From contig CAKVCK010000020.1 of NCBI GenBank assembly GCA_934725575.1, forward strand, positions 1 through 64,000: a stretch of DNA of 64,000 nucleotides, given 5' to 3'. How positions within the stretch are numbered: the stretch's first letter is position 1; each line of letters begins with the position of its first letter. The DNA is from an uncultured Bacteroidales bacterium. Its GTDB lineage: Bacteria > Bacteroidota > Bacteroidia > Bacteroidales > UBA932. The notes under the pieces were generated by a model, which did no database searches, had not been told where the DNA came from, and saw nothing but the letters and a program-made list of their open reading frames with translations. Positions 33,203-40,966 of the stretch are shown in pieces. Made by a program: the position numbers and the translations under genes.

Positions 33203-34138
33203 TCATCGTCCGTCAGGCGATTTTCCAATGAAATCTTTGACAAACTTCATCAGGACGGAATTGTAGGCTTCGTCCTCCTCCGGCATCCCGAACGAGCCTG
33301 TGATGAAATGCTCGTCGCCATCTACAACGTATGTGCGCAGGTCTTCGCTCACAGTGGCGGCCTTCTCAGTCAGTTTCTCGAAACAGATGAACGGCACTTG
33401 GCTGTCATCGCGGCTTTGCATCATCAGCGCCGGTCTTCCGTGCAGATTCCCTATCGCTTCCAATGGCGTGGCCTTGAAGCCGTTGACACCAAACTTGAAC
33501 CCGGCGTAAAGCGCGGTTGTGAGCTTCGCCGGATAGGCCAGCACAGACGTGATGAACCTTCCGAAGTGCCAACCCATAAAATCCTGCATTGATGAATATG
33601 CCGACAGAGTGATGAGCGCGTCGATGTCGTCATTCTCCCCGAAGGAGCGGATCGCGACAGCCCCGCCCATTGAAAGCCCCATAACGATGACTGGAATGTC
33701 AGCATAAGTCGCTTTGACATATTCAGTGATCGCCTTGATGTCGGCGGTCTCGTTGTAGGCCAGGCAGATGCGGTCTCCGTCGCTGTCCCCGTGCCCGCGG
33801 AGATCCGGCATAAGTGTGGTGAGTCCGATTTCACGGAATTCTCTGGCGTGACCGTAAAACGCTGTGACCGAAGGATTCTCGATGCCAGAGATGCAGATGA
33901 CCACACCTTTGACCTCACCTTCCGGCTTGACTTCAAGCGTGTGGATCCTGAACCCGTCAGCCGTAGTGAGCCAAAGCGTGTCAGGATCCGGCAACCCAGC
34001 CTCCTCCGCCCTGTACACCCTATGGTAGGTGACGTGCTTGTCGCAGAACAGATGCAGCAACACCGCCGGCGCCACAAACACGATCAATGAATATACCACC
34101 CCCACGACAATCGCCGTCCATTTCAAAACCTTCTTCAT
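33203..34138 (-). CDS. Alpha/beta hydrolase with N-terminal membrane anchor
   Basis: A 311-residue hydrolase of the alpha/beta fold, anchored by an N-terminal hydrophobic segment (VLKWTAIVVGVVYSLIVFVAPAVLLHLF) with the catalytic domain probably outside the inner membrane. The catalytic triad can be placed: nucleophile Ser in VMGLSMGGAV, Asp in MMQSRDDSQVP, His in VVDGDEHFIT. The oxyanion region is VVICISGIENPS. It resembles BAAT/esterase-like or lysophospholipase-type serine hydrolases; the substrate (ester, lipid or peptide) cannot be told. It is transcribed alone from a strong housekeeping promoter, and the stop is 86 nt from the end of the convergent hypothetical gene. Confidence 0.85.
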   Translation of the reverse strand: MKKVLKWTAIVVGVVYSLIVFVAPAVLLHLFCDKHVTYHRVYRAEEAGLPDPDTLWLTTADGFRIHTLEVKPEGEVKGVVICISGIENPSVTAFYGHAREFREIGLTTLMPDLRGHGDSDGDRICLAYNETADIKAITEYVKATYADIPVIVMGLSMGGAVAIRSFGENDDIDALITLSAYSSMQDFMGWHFGRFITSVLAYPAKLTTALYAGFKFGVNGFKATPLEAIGNLHGRPALMMQSRDDSQVPFICFEKLTEKAATVSEDLRTYVVDGDEHFITGSFGMPEEDEAYNSVLMKFVKDFIGKSPDGR

Positions 34139-34217
34139 AACCCTTTCAATATTTTATGAATATCCCGAATATCGTTCCGCCGCCTGATCGCTGTCACCCA
34201 ACGTGGGAATCATATTG

Positions 34218-34248
34218 CAAAATTAGTCAGAATCCGCGCTCCCGCCAA
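34218..34248 (-). promoter_or_regulatory. Promoter of the alpha/beta hydrolase gene
   Basis: On the minus strand TTG (34248-34246), 20 nt, TAATTTTG (34225-34218), a full match to the housekeeping promoter. It leaves a leader of about 70 nt. The rest of 34139-34371 shows no other feature. Confidence 0.75.
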
Positions 34249-34371
34249 TGCTTCCCGGTGGACAACGATATTGCGCAATATCTTGATACTCAGTTTGATT
34301 TTTGATGACATTGTGGACATTAAGCGGCTTCCCCTGTCCGGACCAGTCTGACTGAGGCCGGTCTATGACGC

Positions 34372-34412
34372 AAAACGAGGACGGCTGACAATTCATAGCC
34401 GTCCTCGTTTTT
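34372..34412 (-). terminator. Terminator at the end of the susCD operon at 34451-40814
   Basis: AAAACGAGGACGGCT (34372-34386) pairs perfectly with AGCCGTCCTCGTTTT (34397-34411). On the minus strand it follows the last lipoprotein stop by about 40 bp; T-runs on both sides make it potentially bidirectional. Confidence 0.88.
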
Positions 34413-34450
34413 ATACTTGGAGTCTCTTATTGTGATGTATGGCTCTGGGG

Positions 34451-35752
34451 TTACTGTTTGACAAAGAGGGAGGCGAAACCGAACATTTCTGGCTGGAAAT
34501 CATCATTGTCCCACCACGTTTCTCCGAAAGGAGGCTTGTCATAGTCTCTGAACTCGACATTCAGCCCGTCGTCTGTGACGCTGAACACAACCACGGCCTT
34601 CCCTAAGGTCTCTTTTGATGAACTGAACGCCCTGTTGGCGGAAGAAAGCTCGTAATAGGTGTTGACCTGATAGATGTTGTCGGTGTTCTCGTAGAACATA
34701 TTTAGCTCGTAGGTGGTGTACTTTCCAAGGATGACTGGGTTTGGAGTTATATTCTTTGGCTCGGTGAGGGACACTGTCGCCTTTCTGAAGAAGTTGCTGA
34801 AGTCTCCATTGCCGCCAGGGGTCACGGTCACAGATCCGTCTGATTCCTTGGAGAAGGTCAACGTGAACCCGTCATTGTGGGTAGGCAGAGCGTCAATATC
34901 ATCGCCATATTCGGAAAACCAAGAGTTCAGTTCGTCAAGGTCGTAAACCTTGCTGAATTTCCAGGTTCCGATAAGCTTGTCAGGAGTCTGGAGTCCGCGT
35001 ACCGCGAGGGAGACCGAGCCGTTGTCCCCGGCGATGAACCTGGAGTCCTCATCCGAGTTAATGGAAAGGATGGCGGCCTTGTCGTCAGAGTAGTTCGCCG
35101 GTACCGTGAACTTTACGGTGGCGGAGGTGCTCCCGGCCTTAAGCACGGCGTATGGAGCCGGCGCAGGCGAGGTTTTGGTCTCAGCCTCTGTCGGAACGAA
35201 TTGTAGGTCAGACGCGCCTTCACCAGCAATGGTGAGCGGAATCACGATATCCTTGTCGGAACTGAAATCCTTGCCGGAAACTGTTCCTGTCACCTTTATG
35301 GTCGCCACGTAACTTTCGAGCACATAGCCTCTTGCCATACTGAATGAGCAGACAAGACCCTCCTGAGCGTCAGGAGCGACAACGGACACGGTTCTCGTGC
35401 CGAGATCATAGCCGGCAGGAGCGGTTAGTGAAAGACTTATCTGCTTGCCTTCGGTGAGCGCCAGATTGGTGATGGTTATGGAGCCGGAAGTCTCTCCGGC
35501 GGCGATGGTCACAGACTGTGCCGAGGCTTCATATTCCTTTCCTGCCTCCGCGTCACCGCTGAAGACAATAGGAACGGTCACAGAAGAAGAGGCCGGTTCG
35601 TTCGTTGTAACGAAGACTTCCACGCTTCCTTTCTCATAGACCGTGTAAAGACTCTTCGCAAATTCGACCGTAGGTTTGTCATCCTTTTGGCAGGATGAGA
35701 TCGTAACGGCCGCCGCGGCCGCCGCCACAAATGTCAGAAATCTTCTAAACAT
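34451..35752 (-). CDS. Calx-beta-like surface lipoprotein
   Basis: A 433-residue lipoprotein (lipobox TISSCQK) from ATG 35752. The first domain (about 30-130) is Calx-beta-like: FAKSLYTVYEKGSVEVFVTT, SVTVPIVFSGDAEAGKEYEA, SVTIAAGETSGSITI. A second similar sandwich follows to about 235 (YSDDKAAILSINSD). The C-terminal 170 residues begin KLIGTWKFSKVYDLDELNSW, a pattern seen in lipocalin-like or ligand-binding domains of SusD-linked lipoproteins. It is the last gene of the operon and probably a surface glycan-binding protein for the second SusCD pair of this locus. No enzyme motif is visible. Confidence 0.78.
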   Translation of the reverse strand: MFRRFLTFVAAAAAAVTISSCQKDDKPTVEFAKSLYTVYEKGSVEVFVTTNEPASSSVTVPIVFSGDAEAGKEYEASAQSVTIAAGETSGSITITNLALTEGKQISLSLTAPAGYDLGTRTVSVVAPDAQEGLVCSFSMARGYVLESYVATIKVTGTVSGKDFSSDKDIVIPLTIAGEGASDLQFVPTEAETKTSPAPAPYAVLKAGSTSATVKFTVPANYSDDKAAILSINSDEDSRFIAGDNGSVSLAVRGLQTPDKLIGTWKFSKVYDLDELNSWFSEYGDDIDALPTHNDGFTLTFSKESDGSVTVTPGGNGDFSNFFRKATVSLTEPKNITPNPVILGKYTTYELNMFYENTDNIYQVNTYYELSSANRAFSSSKETLGKAVVVFSVTDDGLNVEFRDYDKPPFGETWWDNDDFQPEMFGFASLFVKQ

Positions 35753-35767
35753 ACTGCAATAAATTAA

Positions 35768-35775
35768 CAAAACTA
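35768..35775 (-). promoter_or_regulatory. -7 box before the Calx-beta lipoprotein gene
   Basis: On the minus strand TAGTTTTG fits TAnnTTTG, 15 nt before the ATG; no TTG stands at the right spacing. Possible internal promoter. Confidence 0.35.
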
Positions 35776-35807
35776 CTATAATACACTACTGTTTCTGTCA
35801 TATTCGG

Positions 35808-35826
35808 CATCTGTAACTTACAGATG
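35808..35826. promoter_or_regulatory. 19-bp perfect palindrome between two lipoprotein genes
   Basis: CATCTGTAA-C-TTACAGATG is a perfect dyad 6 bp after the small lipoprotein stop and about 33 bp upstream of the internal -7 box. As RNA it could form an eight-pair hairpin with a three-base loop, but no T-run follows. It looks more like a protein-binding site. Confidence 0.45.
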
Positions 35827-35832
35827 TTAATT

Positions 35833-36051
35833 CTATTCGCTTTTGTCTGCGCTGATTGCGGCCTCGTACTCTGCTTTTATGGCCTTGACCTCCTCCCTTT
35901 CGGCCTCCGTAGGGATTTCCCCTTTCGGTTTGATATAGCTTTTCGAGGCGTCGGAAGTCTTCGGTGGAAGCTCGTTATAGGAACATCCACAAAGGGTTGT
36001 GCCGACAAAAACAGCGGCTAATATAGCAAATATATTTCTTTTTGTGTTCAT
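35833..36051 (-). CDS. Very small lipoprotein of the susCD operon
   Basis: A 72-residue lipoprotein from ATG 36051 (MNTKRNIFAILAAVFVG) with lipobox TLCGC, leaving a mature chain of about 50 residues. The mature part is polar and charged (IPTEAEREEVKAIKAEYEAAISADKSE), probably one helix after a Pro- and Lys-rich linker. It lies 25 nt after susD and 80 nt before the Calx-beta lipoprotein. I know no family for it. It may be an accessory of the SusCD complex or a short surface peptide. Confidence 0.68.
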   Translation of the reverse strand: MNTKRNIFAILAAVFVGTTLCGCSYNELPPKTSDASKSYIKPKGEIPTEAEREEVKAIKAEYEAAISADKSE

Positions 36052-36076
36052 ATTGCTTGAAAAATGTAAGTCGTGC

Positions 36077-37474
36077 CTAATAAACATAGCCTGGGTTCTG
36101 CTCAAGTCCAGGGTTCAGATCCACATCCGATTTCGAGATCGGGGATGTGTAAAGGTATTCTTTCGTGGTGTATTTCAGCCCGTTGCTGATCACCCACCAC
36201 TCCGGCCTGCCGTTGCGCTTGAGCTCGTACCAGCGGTCTCCTTCCATATAGAGTTCCTTTCGTCTTTCATCGAATATGGCCTGAAGCAGGGGAGTGACGG
36301 TATTGCCCTGACAGTCAACAACGATCCTGTCTCCTTCCCGGACCTCCGGAAGTGAGGTCATAGTCAAGTCGGTTGCCTCCTCTATCCTGTTCCTGCGCAG
36401 TTCGTTCAGCCATTTGAGGGCGGAAGCGTTGTCTCCTTTGTGGTAATATGCCTCCGAGAGCATCAGCACGACCTCTGAAAGGCGGACTTTGCACTCAGGC
36501 GTCTTGACGTTCATCCTTTTCTTGTCGAAGCTGGCGGCGTAGCGGACATCCTTTTCCGGATTCTCACCGAACAACTTGATCAGTCTGGCACTCGCCGGTC
36601 TGGATGCGAGATAGCTTTTCGTGTAGCTGAAGTACCAGTCCAGCTCGCTGGAGTTGTTGATGTGCGAGCGGACAAGCACCTCGCCTTTAGTGTCATACTG
36701 GGCGTTGATCATCCCGGCATATTCAGAAATCGGGGTCAGGGATATTCCGCTGTGGGCGATGATGTCCTCGCAGAGCGAGATGACTCTGTCCCAGTTCTGG
36801 CACCAGAACTCCAGTTTCGCCTCGTAGGCCTTGATGATCCATTCCGTGAATATGTACTTAGGGTCTGTCGGATTCAGGGCAAGGGCGTTCTCGAACTGCG
36901 CCTTGGCATAGTCGTAGGTCTGGCGGATGGTGCCGCGCGTCGGCTTGTCGTTGATGCCGAACCTGTCAACTATCGGAATGCCAGGTAGTTCGCTTGCCTT
37001 TGAGTCGCTCCACGGCTGGCAGAACTCCCTCAGCAGGTTGTAATAGACAATCCCTTTCATTGAATATGCCGCCGAGAGCGCGCCCCGGGCGATGTCCGAG
37101 GTCCGGTCTTTCATATTCTCGATCACGATGTTGCAGTCGCGGACAATCTTCCAGCTTTCCTCGTAGGCCCTTTGGCGGCTGTCGATCTCCTCGCCGGCGA
37201 AGAACGTCAGGTTGGAGCTTGTGCGGATGTTCGCGTCCAGATTGTCGGCGCAACCCTCAAGGTGTTTGAGCGCGTCCATATTCCCGATGACATATTCATC
37301 GCCACCGCCCTCGATGTCACGGAGCAGGTTGTGGATGATCGCAGTGAACTCCTCGTCGGTCTCCGGGATGACCTCGCCTTGCGGCTGGACGTTGAGGTAG
37401 TTCTTGCAGCCGCTTACACTGGCCAAGACGGCGAGCGGAGTTAATATATTCATTAATATTCTTTTCATATTCAT
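36077..37474 (-). CDS. SusD-like lipoprotein, third pair
   Basis: SusD/RagB family lipoprotein, 465 residues, lipobox SVSGCKNYL. It begins like shorter SusD homologs (LNVQPQGEVIPETDEEFTAIIHNLL). Core helices: AAYSMKGIVYYNLLREFCQPWSD. C-terminal signature: VRLSEVVLMLSEAYYHKGDNASALKWLNELRRNRI and IFDERRKELYMEGDRWYELKRNG. ATG 37474 or 37468 both give a good signal. It starts 4 nt after the susC stop and forms the pair with the transporter at 37479-40814. Ligand unknown; it is adjacent to the HTCS, so probably part of the same utilization locus. Confidence 0.93.
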   Translation of the reverse strand: MNMKRILMNILTPLAVLASVSGCKNYLNVQPQGEVIPETDEEFTAIIHNLLRDIEGGGDEYVIGNMDALKHLEGCADNLDANIRTSSNLTFFAGEEIDSRQRAYEESWKIVRDCNIVIENMKDRTSDIARGALSAAYSMKGIVYYNLLREFCQPWSDSKASELPGIPIVDRFGINDKPTRGTIRQTYDYAKAQFENALALNPTDPKYIFTEWIIKAYEAKLEFWCQNWDRVISLCEDIIAHSGISLTPISEYAGMINAQYDTKGEVLVRSHINNSSELDWYFSYTKSYLASRPASARLIKLFGENPEKDVRYAASFDKKRMNVKTPECKVRLSEVVLMLSEAYYHKGDNASALKWLNELRRNRIEEATDLTMTSLPEVREGDRIVVDCQGNTVTPLLQAIFDERRKELYMEGDRWYELKRNGRPEWWVISNGLKYTTKEYLYTSPISKSDVDLNPGLEQNPGYVY

Positions 37475-37478
37475 TGCT

Positions 37479-40400
37479 TTAGAATTCGATGTTGATGCCT
37501 CCGGAGACGCTTCTGGTGGTAGGGTACGTCGCTCCCGGTATCTCCGGGTCCATCCCGTCATAGCCGGTGAACGTGAAGAAGTTGTTCATTGAGACGTTGA
37601 AGCTCAAGCCTCTCATCCTCAATTTTTTCACGGCTTCGGACGGCAGTGAGTACGTAAGGATGATCGACTTGATGCGGACGTAGGAATTGTTTTTCAGATA
37701 GACAGCGTCGATGATGCTGAGGTCCATCGGGTTATAGGATGCGAAGTTGTACTTGGCGTCGTAGTAGTCGTAGATGCGTGGGTATTTCACTCCGGTCGTG
37801 TGGTCCGGAGTCCATCTGTTGGTCCTGTCCTTCTCCACGTTGAGGTGGTTGCCGTACAGGTCGCTGAACTGGGACTGGACGGTCTCCGTGCTGACTCCGC
37901 TGTGGGAGGTGTTGCTGTAGCTGGCCGGGTAGCGCATCTTCTCGTAGGTCTTAGAACCAAGCGAGAACATTCCGCTGACGCTGAGTTTCAGCTGCTTCCA
38001 GGACGCTGTAAGGTTGAATCCGCCGGTGTAAGGGGCGATTGTCGTGCCGAGATAGTAGCGGTAGTTGTCCGGCTTGTTGAGGTCGGTGGCTGTTGCGATC
38101 TGCGCGTCCGGGCGCAGCTTAAACTGGTATAGACCAGTGTCTGACGCTATCCCTGAATATTTCCCGCTGAATATCGCGCCGGTAGGGTAGCCCTCCACGT
38201 AACGGTCCTTGGAGGTGATTCCGCTTTTGGACACCGGGTTGTATTTCAGTACCTTGTTGTAGTTGTAGGCGAAGTTCACGGCAGCGCTTACGGTCCAGTC
38301 CTTCTTCTGGAGAATCTTTCCGTTTACCGTTACCTCCACTCCGTTGTTCATTATGTCCGCCGCGTTGAAATAGACGTAAGTGAAACCGGTCGTGCTCTGG
38401 ACTGGAGAGGACGTGACCACATCCGTGCTGAGGCGGTAGTAATATTCAGTGTTCACCGTCAGCCTGTCTTTCCAGAGGCCGAAGTCCAGGCCAACCTTGG
38501 CGTCCTGGGTTTTCTCCCAGCCAAGGTCCGGGTTCGGGGCAGACGGGATTGTCCCGAGGTTGAAAGTCTCGTCACCGAAGTAACGGTACTGCTGCTGAAG
38601 GTATTGCATCACAAGCAGGTGCGAGGTGCTGGTGTTCACGTCGCCCGTGAATCCGTAGGCCGCGCGCAGGGTGGCGTGTGAGACGGCCGGAATATTCTTC
38701 ATCCAGTTCTCCTCGCCAAGATGCCAGGCCGCTCCGGCGCTCCACGTCGGGTTGAACTGCCGGTTGCTTCCGAAGTTGGAGCTTCCGTCTGTCCTGAACG
38801 AGGCGTTGAGGACGATAGTCTTGCCGAGATAGTAGTCGGCTGAGGCGTAGAAAGACGCATAGCGGGTCTTGCTGAAATATTCCCCGTTCAGTTTCTCGAC
38901 CTCCCGGAGCCATTCGTCCTGTGGCCCGCTGATGCTCGGAAGGGAAGTCGTTCCGGTCTTCGGGTCGTAGTTGTAGCGCTTTGTGAATATGGTGTTGGCG
39001 TCCGAACCTCTCAACTCCGCTCCGGCCAGCACGTTGACCGTGTGCATTTCTCCGAAGCTCTTGTTGAAAGCGAAGTGCCCGCGGACGACATAGCTGTTCC
39101 TGTTCGTGCGGTTCTGGGAAATATTCCCGTAGAGGTTGGTCTGCGAGCGGTCATCGCTGCCGAGTCTGTCGCGGAATGCAGAGTAGGAGTACTTGTCCAC
39201 GACCTTGTCGGTCGAATTGTTCGCGAATGAATATGACGCCAGCCCGACGAAGTGCAGAGGTTCCAGAATCTTGAAATCCACCTGTGTTCTGAACGTTCCG
39301 TTCGTGTTTATTGTCGCGCTGTAATTGGAGTCCAGCTCGCGCAGGATGTTGAAGCCGTTCTTCGGCATCACCTGCTCGACTCCTCGGCCATTGTAGTAGC
39401 CGAGGGTGAACCAGGTGTTGTCGGCGGCATAAGAGCCGTCCTCGTTGTATGCTTTCTCGTAAGGATTTGAGAAATAAGCATAGTAGAACGGATCCACGCT
39501 TGAATATGGCATCCTGGATTCCTGCCTTGCCGCCTCCATTCCGATGTCGATCCGGACCCGGTCCACAGGTTTGAGGGTCATCTTGGAGTTGACATTGTAC
39601 CTTCTGTAGCTGTTGTGGATCAGCATTCCGTCCTCGTCATTGACTCCGAGAGCGACATAGTAGGTGCTCTTGTCCGTGCCGCCGCTGAGGGAAAGGTGGT
39701 GGCCCTGCGAGAAGGCGTTGCGGAACAGGAGATTGTACCAGTTGGTGTCGTTCTCTCTTAATGACGCTATGTATGCGTCCTGGGCCGCTGTGTCGCCTTT
39801 GTATTTCGTGAAGTCCCCGACCCCGGCCCTGATCTGGCCGACAATCCCGACAACAGGATAGATTATGGTGTTGTCCGTGAGCGATTCCTCGTACTTGCTT
39901 GCGGAGAACTCGTTCCAAAGCTCGTCCTCCCAGGCCAGTTTCTCGGCCGAGTTCATCAGGTTCAGCGTCCTCTGAGGCTTGATCGAAAGAGTGAACGTGT
40001 TGTTGTAGTTGATCCTCATCTTCCCGGCCTCGCCTTTCTTTGTGGTCACCACGATGACTCCGTTCGCCGCCCTTGAACCGTAGATGGCCGCCGCCGCGGC
40101 GTCCTTGAGGATGGTGATGCTCTCGATGTCGTTAGGGTTGATGTTGCCGATGCCGTTCACGAATATGTCATCGAAGCCTCCGGTGGCAAGCTGCTCGGAA
40201 CTTAGGCTCGGTGAGTCGCTCTGCATCGGGACACCGTCCACGACCCAAAGCGGCTGGCTGGTTCCCGAGAGGTTGTTCGCACCTCTGATTCTTATCCTTG
40301 ACTGGGTTCCCGGCTGTCCGGAAGTCGCCGAGACGGCCACACCGGCGACCTCACCCTGCATCAGCGCATCGACTGACGAGATAGCCTTGGCCTCGAACTT

Positions 40401-40814
40401 ATCTGAGTTGATGACAGCCACGGATCCGGTTATCCTCTTGACGGTTGTCTGCGCGTAACCCGTGACCACAACCTGATCCAGCTGCGTGGTCTCCCATTCC
40501 ATCACGATCGTGACACCGTCGGTCTTGCCTGGATCTATCTTATAGACAACATCTTTCATCCCGACTGACGAGAACAGTATGGATTCCGTTCCGTCCGGAA
40601 TCCTGAAACTGAACTTTCCGTCCAGATCCGTGGTCGTTCCCGAGGATTTTCTCTGTATCGAAATTATCCCGGCCCCGATTACCGGCGCTCCATCTGTGTC
40701 CACAACCTTTCCGGTAAGCAGTCTGCCTTGCGCCGCCGCCGTCATCTGTGTCAGCAAAACCATCACGGTGCAGACAATCCAGCCTTTCCGAAATTTGGAT
40801 AGTAACTCGTTCAT
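37479..40814 (-). CDS. SusC-like TonB-dependent transporter, third pair
   Basis: Outer-membrane SusC/RagA transporter, 1111 residues from ATG 40814. It has no STN domain: the signal peptide (to AAAQGR) leads straight into the carboxypeptidase-like regulatory domain (LTGKVVDTDGAPVIGAGIISIQ). This fits HTCS rather than FecR control. Then come the TonB-box-like LDQVVVTGYAQTTVKR, the plug (PLWVVDGVPM, AAAIYGSRAANGVIVVTTKKG) and the barrel ending SGGINIEF. An in-frame TTG at 40838 is part of the -7 box. It starts 152 bp after the HTCS stop on the same strand and heads its own four-gene operon. Confidence 0.95.
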   Translation of the reverse strand: MNELLSKFRKGWIVCTVMVLLTQMTAAAQGRLLTGKVVDTDGAPVIGAGIISIQRKSSGTTTDLDGKFSFRIPDGTESILFSSVGMKDVVYKIDPGKTDGVTIVMEWETTQLDQVVVTGYAQTTVKRITGSVAVINSDKFEAKAISSVDALMQGEVAGVAVSATSGQPGTQSRIRIRGANNLSGTSQPLWVVDGVPMQSDSPSLSSEQLATGGFDDIFVNGIGNINPNDIESITILKDAAAAAIYGSRAANGVIVVTTKKGEAGKMRINYNNTFTLSIKPQRTLNLMNSAEKLAWEDELWNEFSASKYEESLTDNTIIYPVVGIVGQIRAGVGDFTKYKGDTAAQDAYIASLRENDTNWYNLLFRNAFSQGHHLSLSGGTDKSTYYVALGVNDEDGMLIHNSYRRYNVNSKMTLKPVDRVRIDIGMEAARQESRMPYSSVDPFYYAYFSNPYEKAYNEDGSYAADNTWFTLGYYNGRGVEQVMPKNGFNILRELDSNYSATINTNGTFRTQVDFKILEPLHFVGLASYSFANNSTDKVVDKYSYSAFRDRLGSDDRSQTNLYGNISQNRTNRNSYVVRGHFAFNKSFGEMHTVNVLAGAELRGSDANTIFTKRYNYDPKTGTTSLPSISGPQDEWLREVEKLNGEYFSKTRYASFYASADYYLGKTIVLNASFRTDGSSNFGSNRQFNPTWSAGAAWHLGEENWMKNIPAVSHATLRAAYGFTGDVNTSTSHLLVMQYLQQQYRYFGDETFNLGTIPSAPNPDLGWEKTQDAKVGLDFGLWKDRLTVNTEYYYRLSTDVVTSSPVQSTTGFTYVYFNAADIMNNGVEVTVNGKILQKKDWTVSAAVNFAYNYNKVLKYNPVSKSGITSKDRYVEGYPTGAIFSGKYSGIASDTGLYQFKLRPDAQIATATDLNKPDNYRYYLGTTIAPYTGGFNLTASWKQLKLSVSGMFSLGSKTYEKMRYPASYSNTSHSGVSTETVQSQFSDLYGNHLNVEKDRTNRWTPDHTTGVKYPRIYDYYDAKYNFASYNPMDLSIIDAVYLKNNSYVRIKSIILTYSLPSEAVKKLRMRGLSFNVSMNNFFTFTGYDGMDPEIPGATYPTTRSVSGGINIEF

Positions 40815-40835
40815 ATCCTGTACTTTTTGTTTAGA

Positions 40836-40843
40836 CAAAATTA
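40836..40843 (-). promoter_or_regulatory. -7 box of the third susCD operon
   Basis: Minus-strand TAATTTTG matches TAnnTTTG, 21 nt before the ATG; a second, TACATTTG, lies at 40895-40888. Neither has a TTG at 20 nt, as expected for a promoter that needs an activator such as the HTCS encoded next to it. Confidence 0.45.
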
Positions 40844-40966
40844 TGCCTTCGTCTTTGTCTCACTTTGAAGTAAGTGACGTAAAAACACAAATGTACAAAA
40901 TTGCTGATAAATCCGTATAGGTGAATCGGTTTATGAAACAGCGTTTTTCTCAGAACAGCTTCGTCA

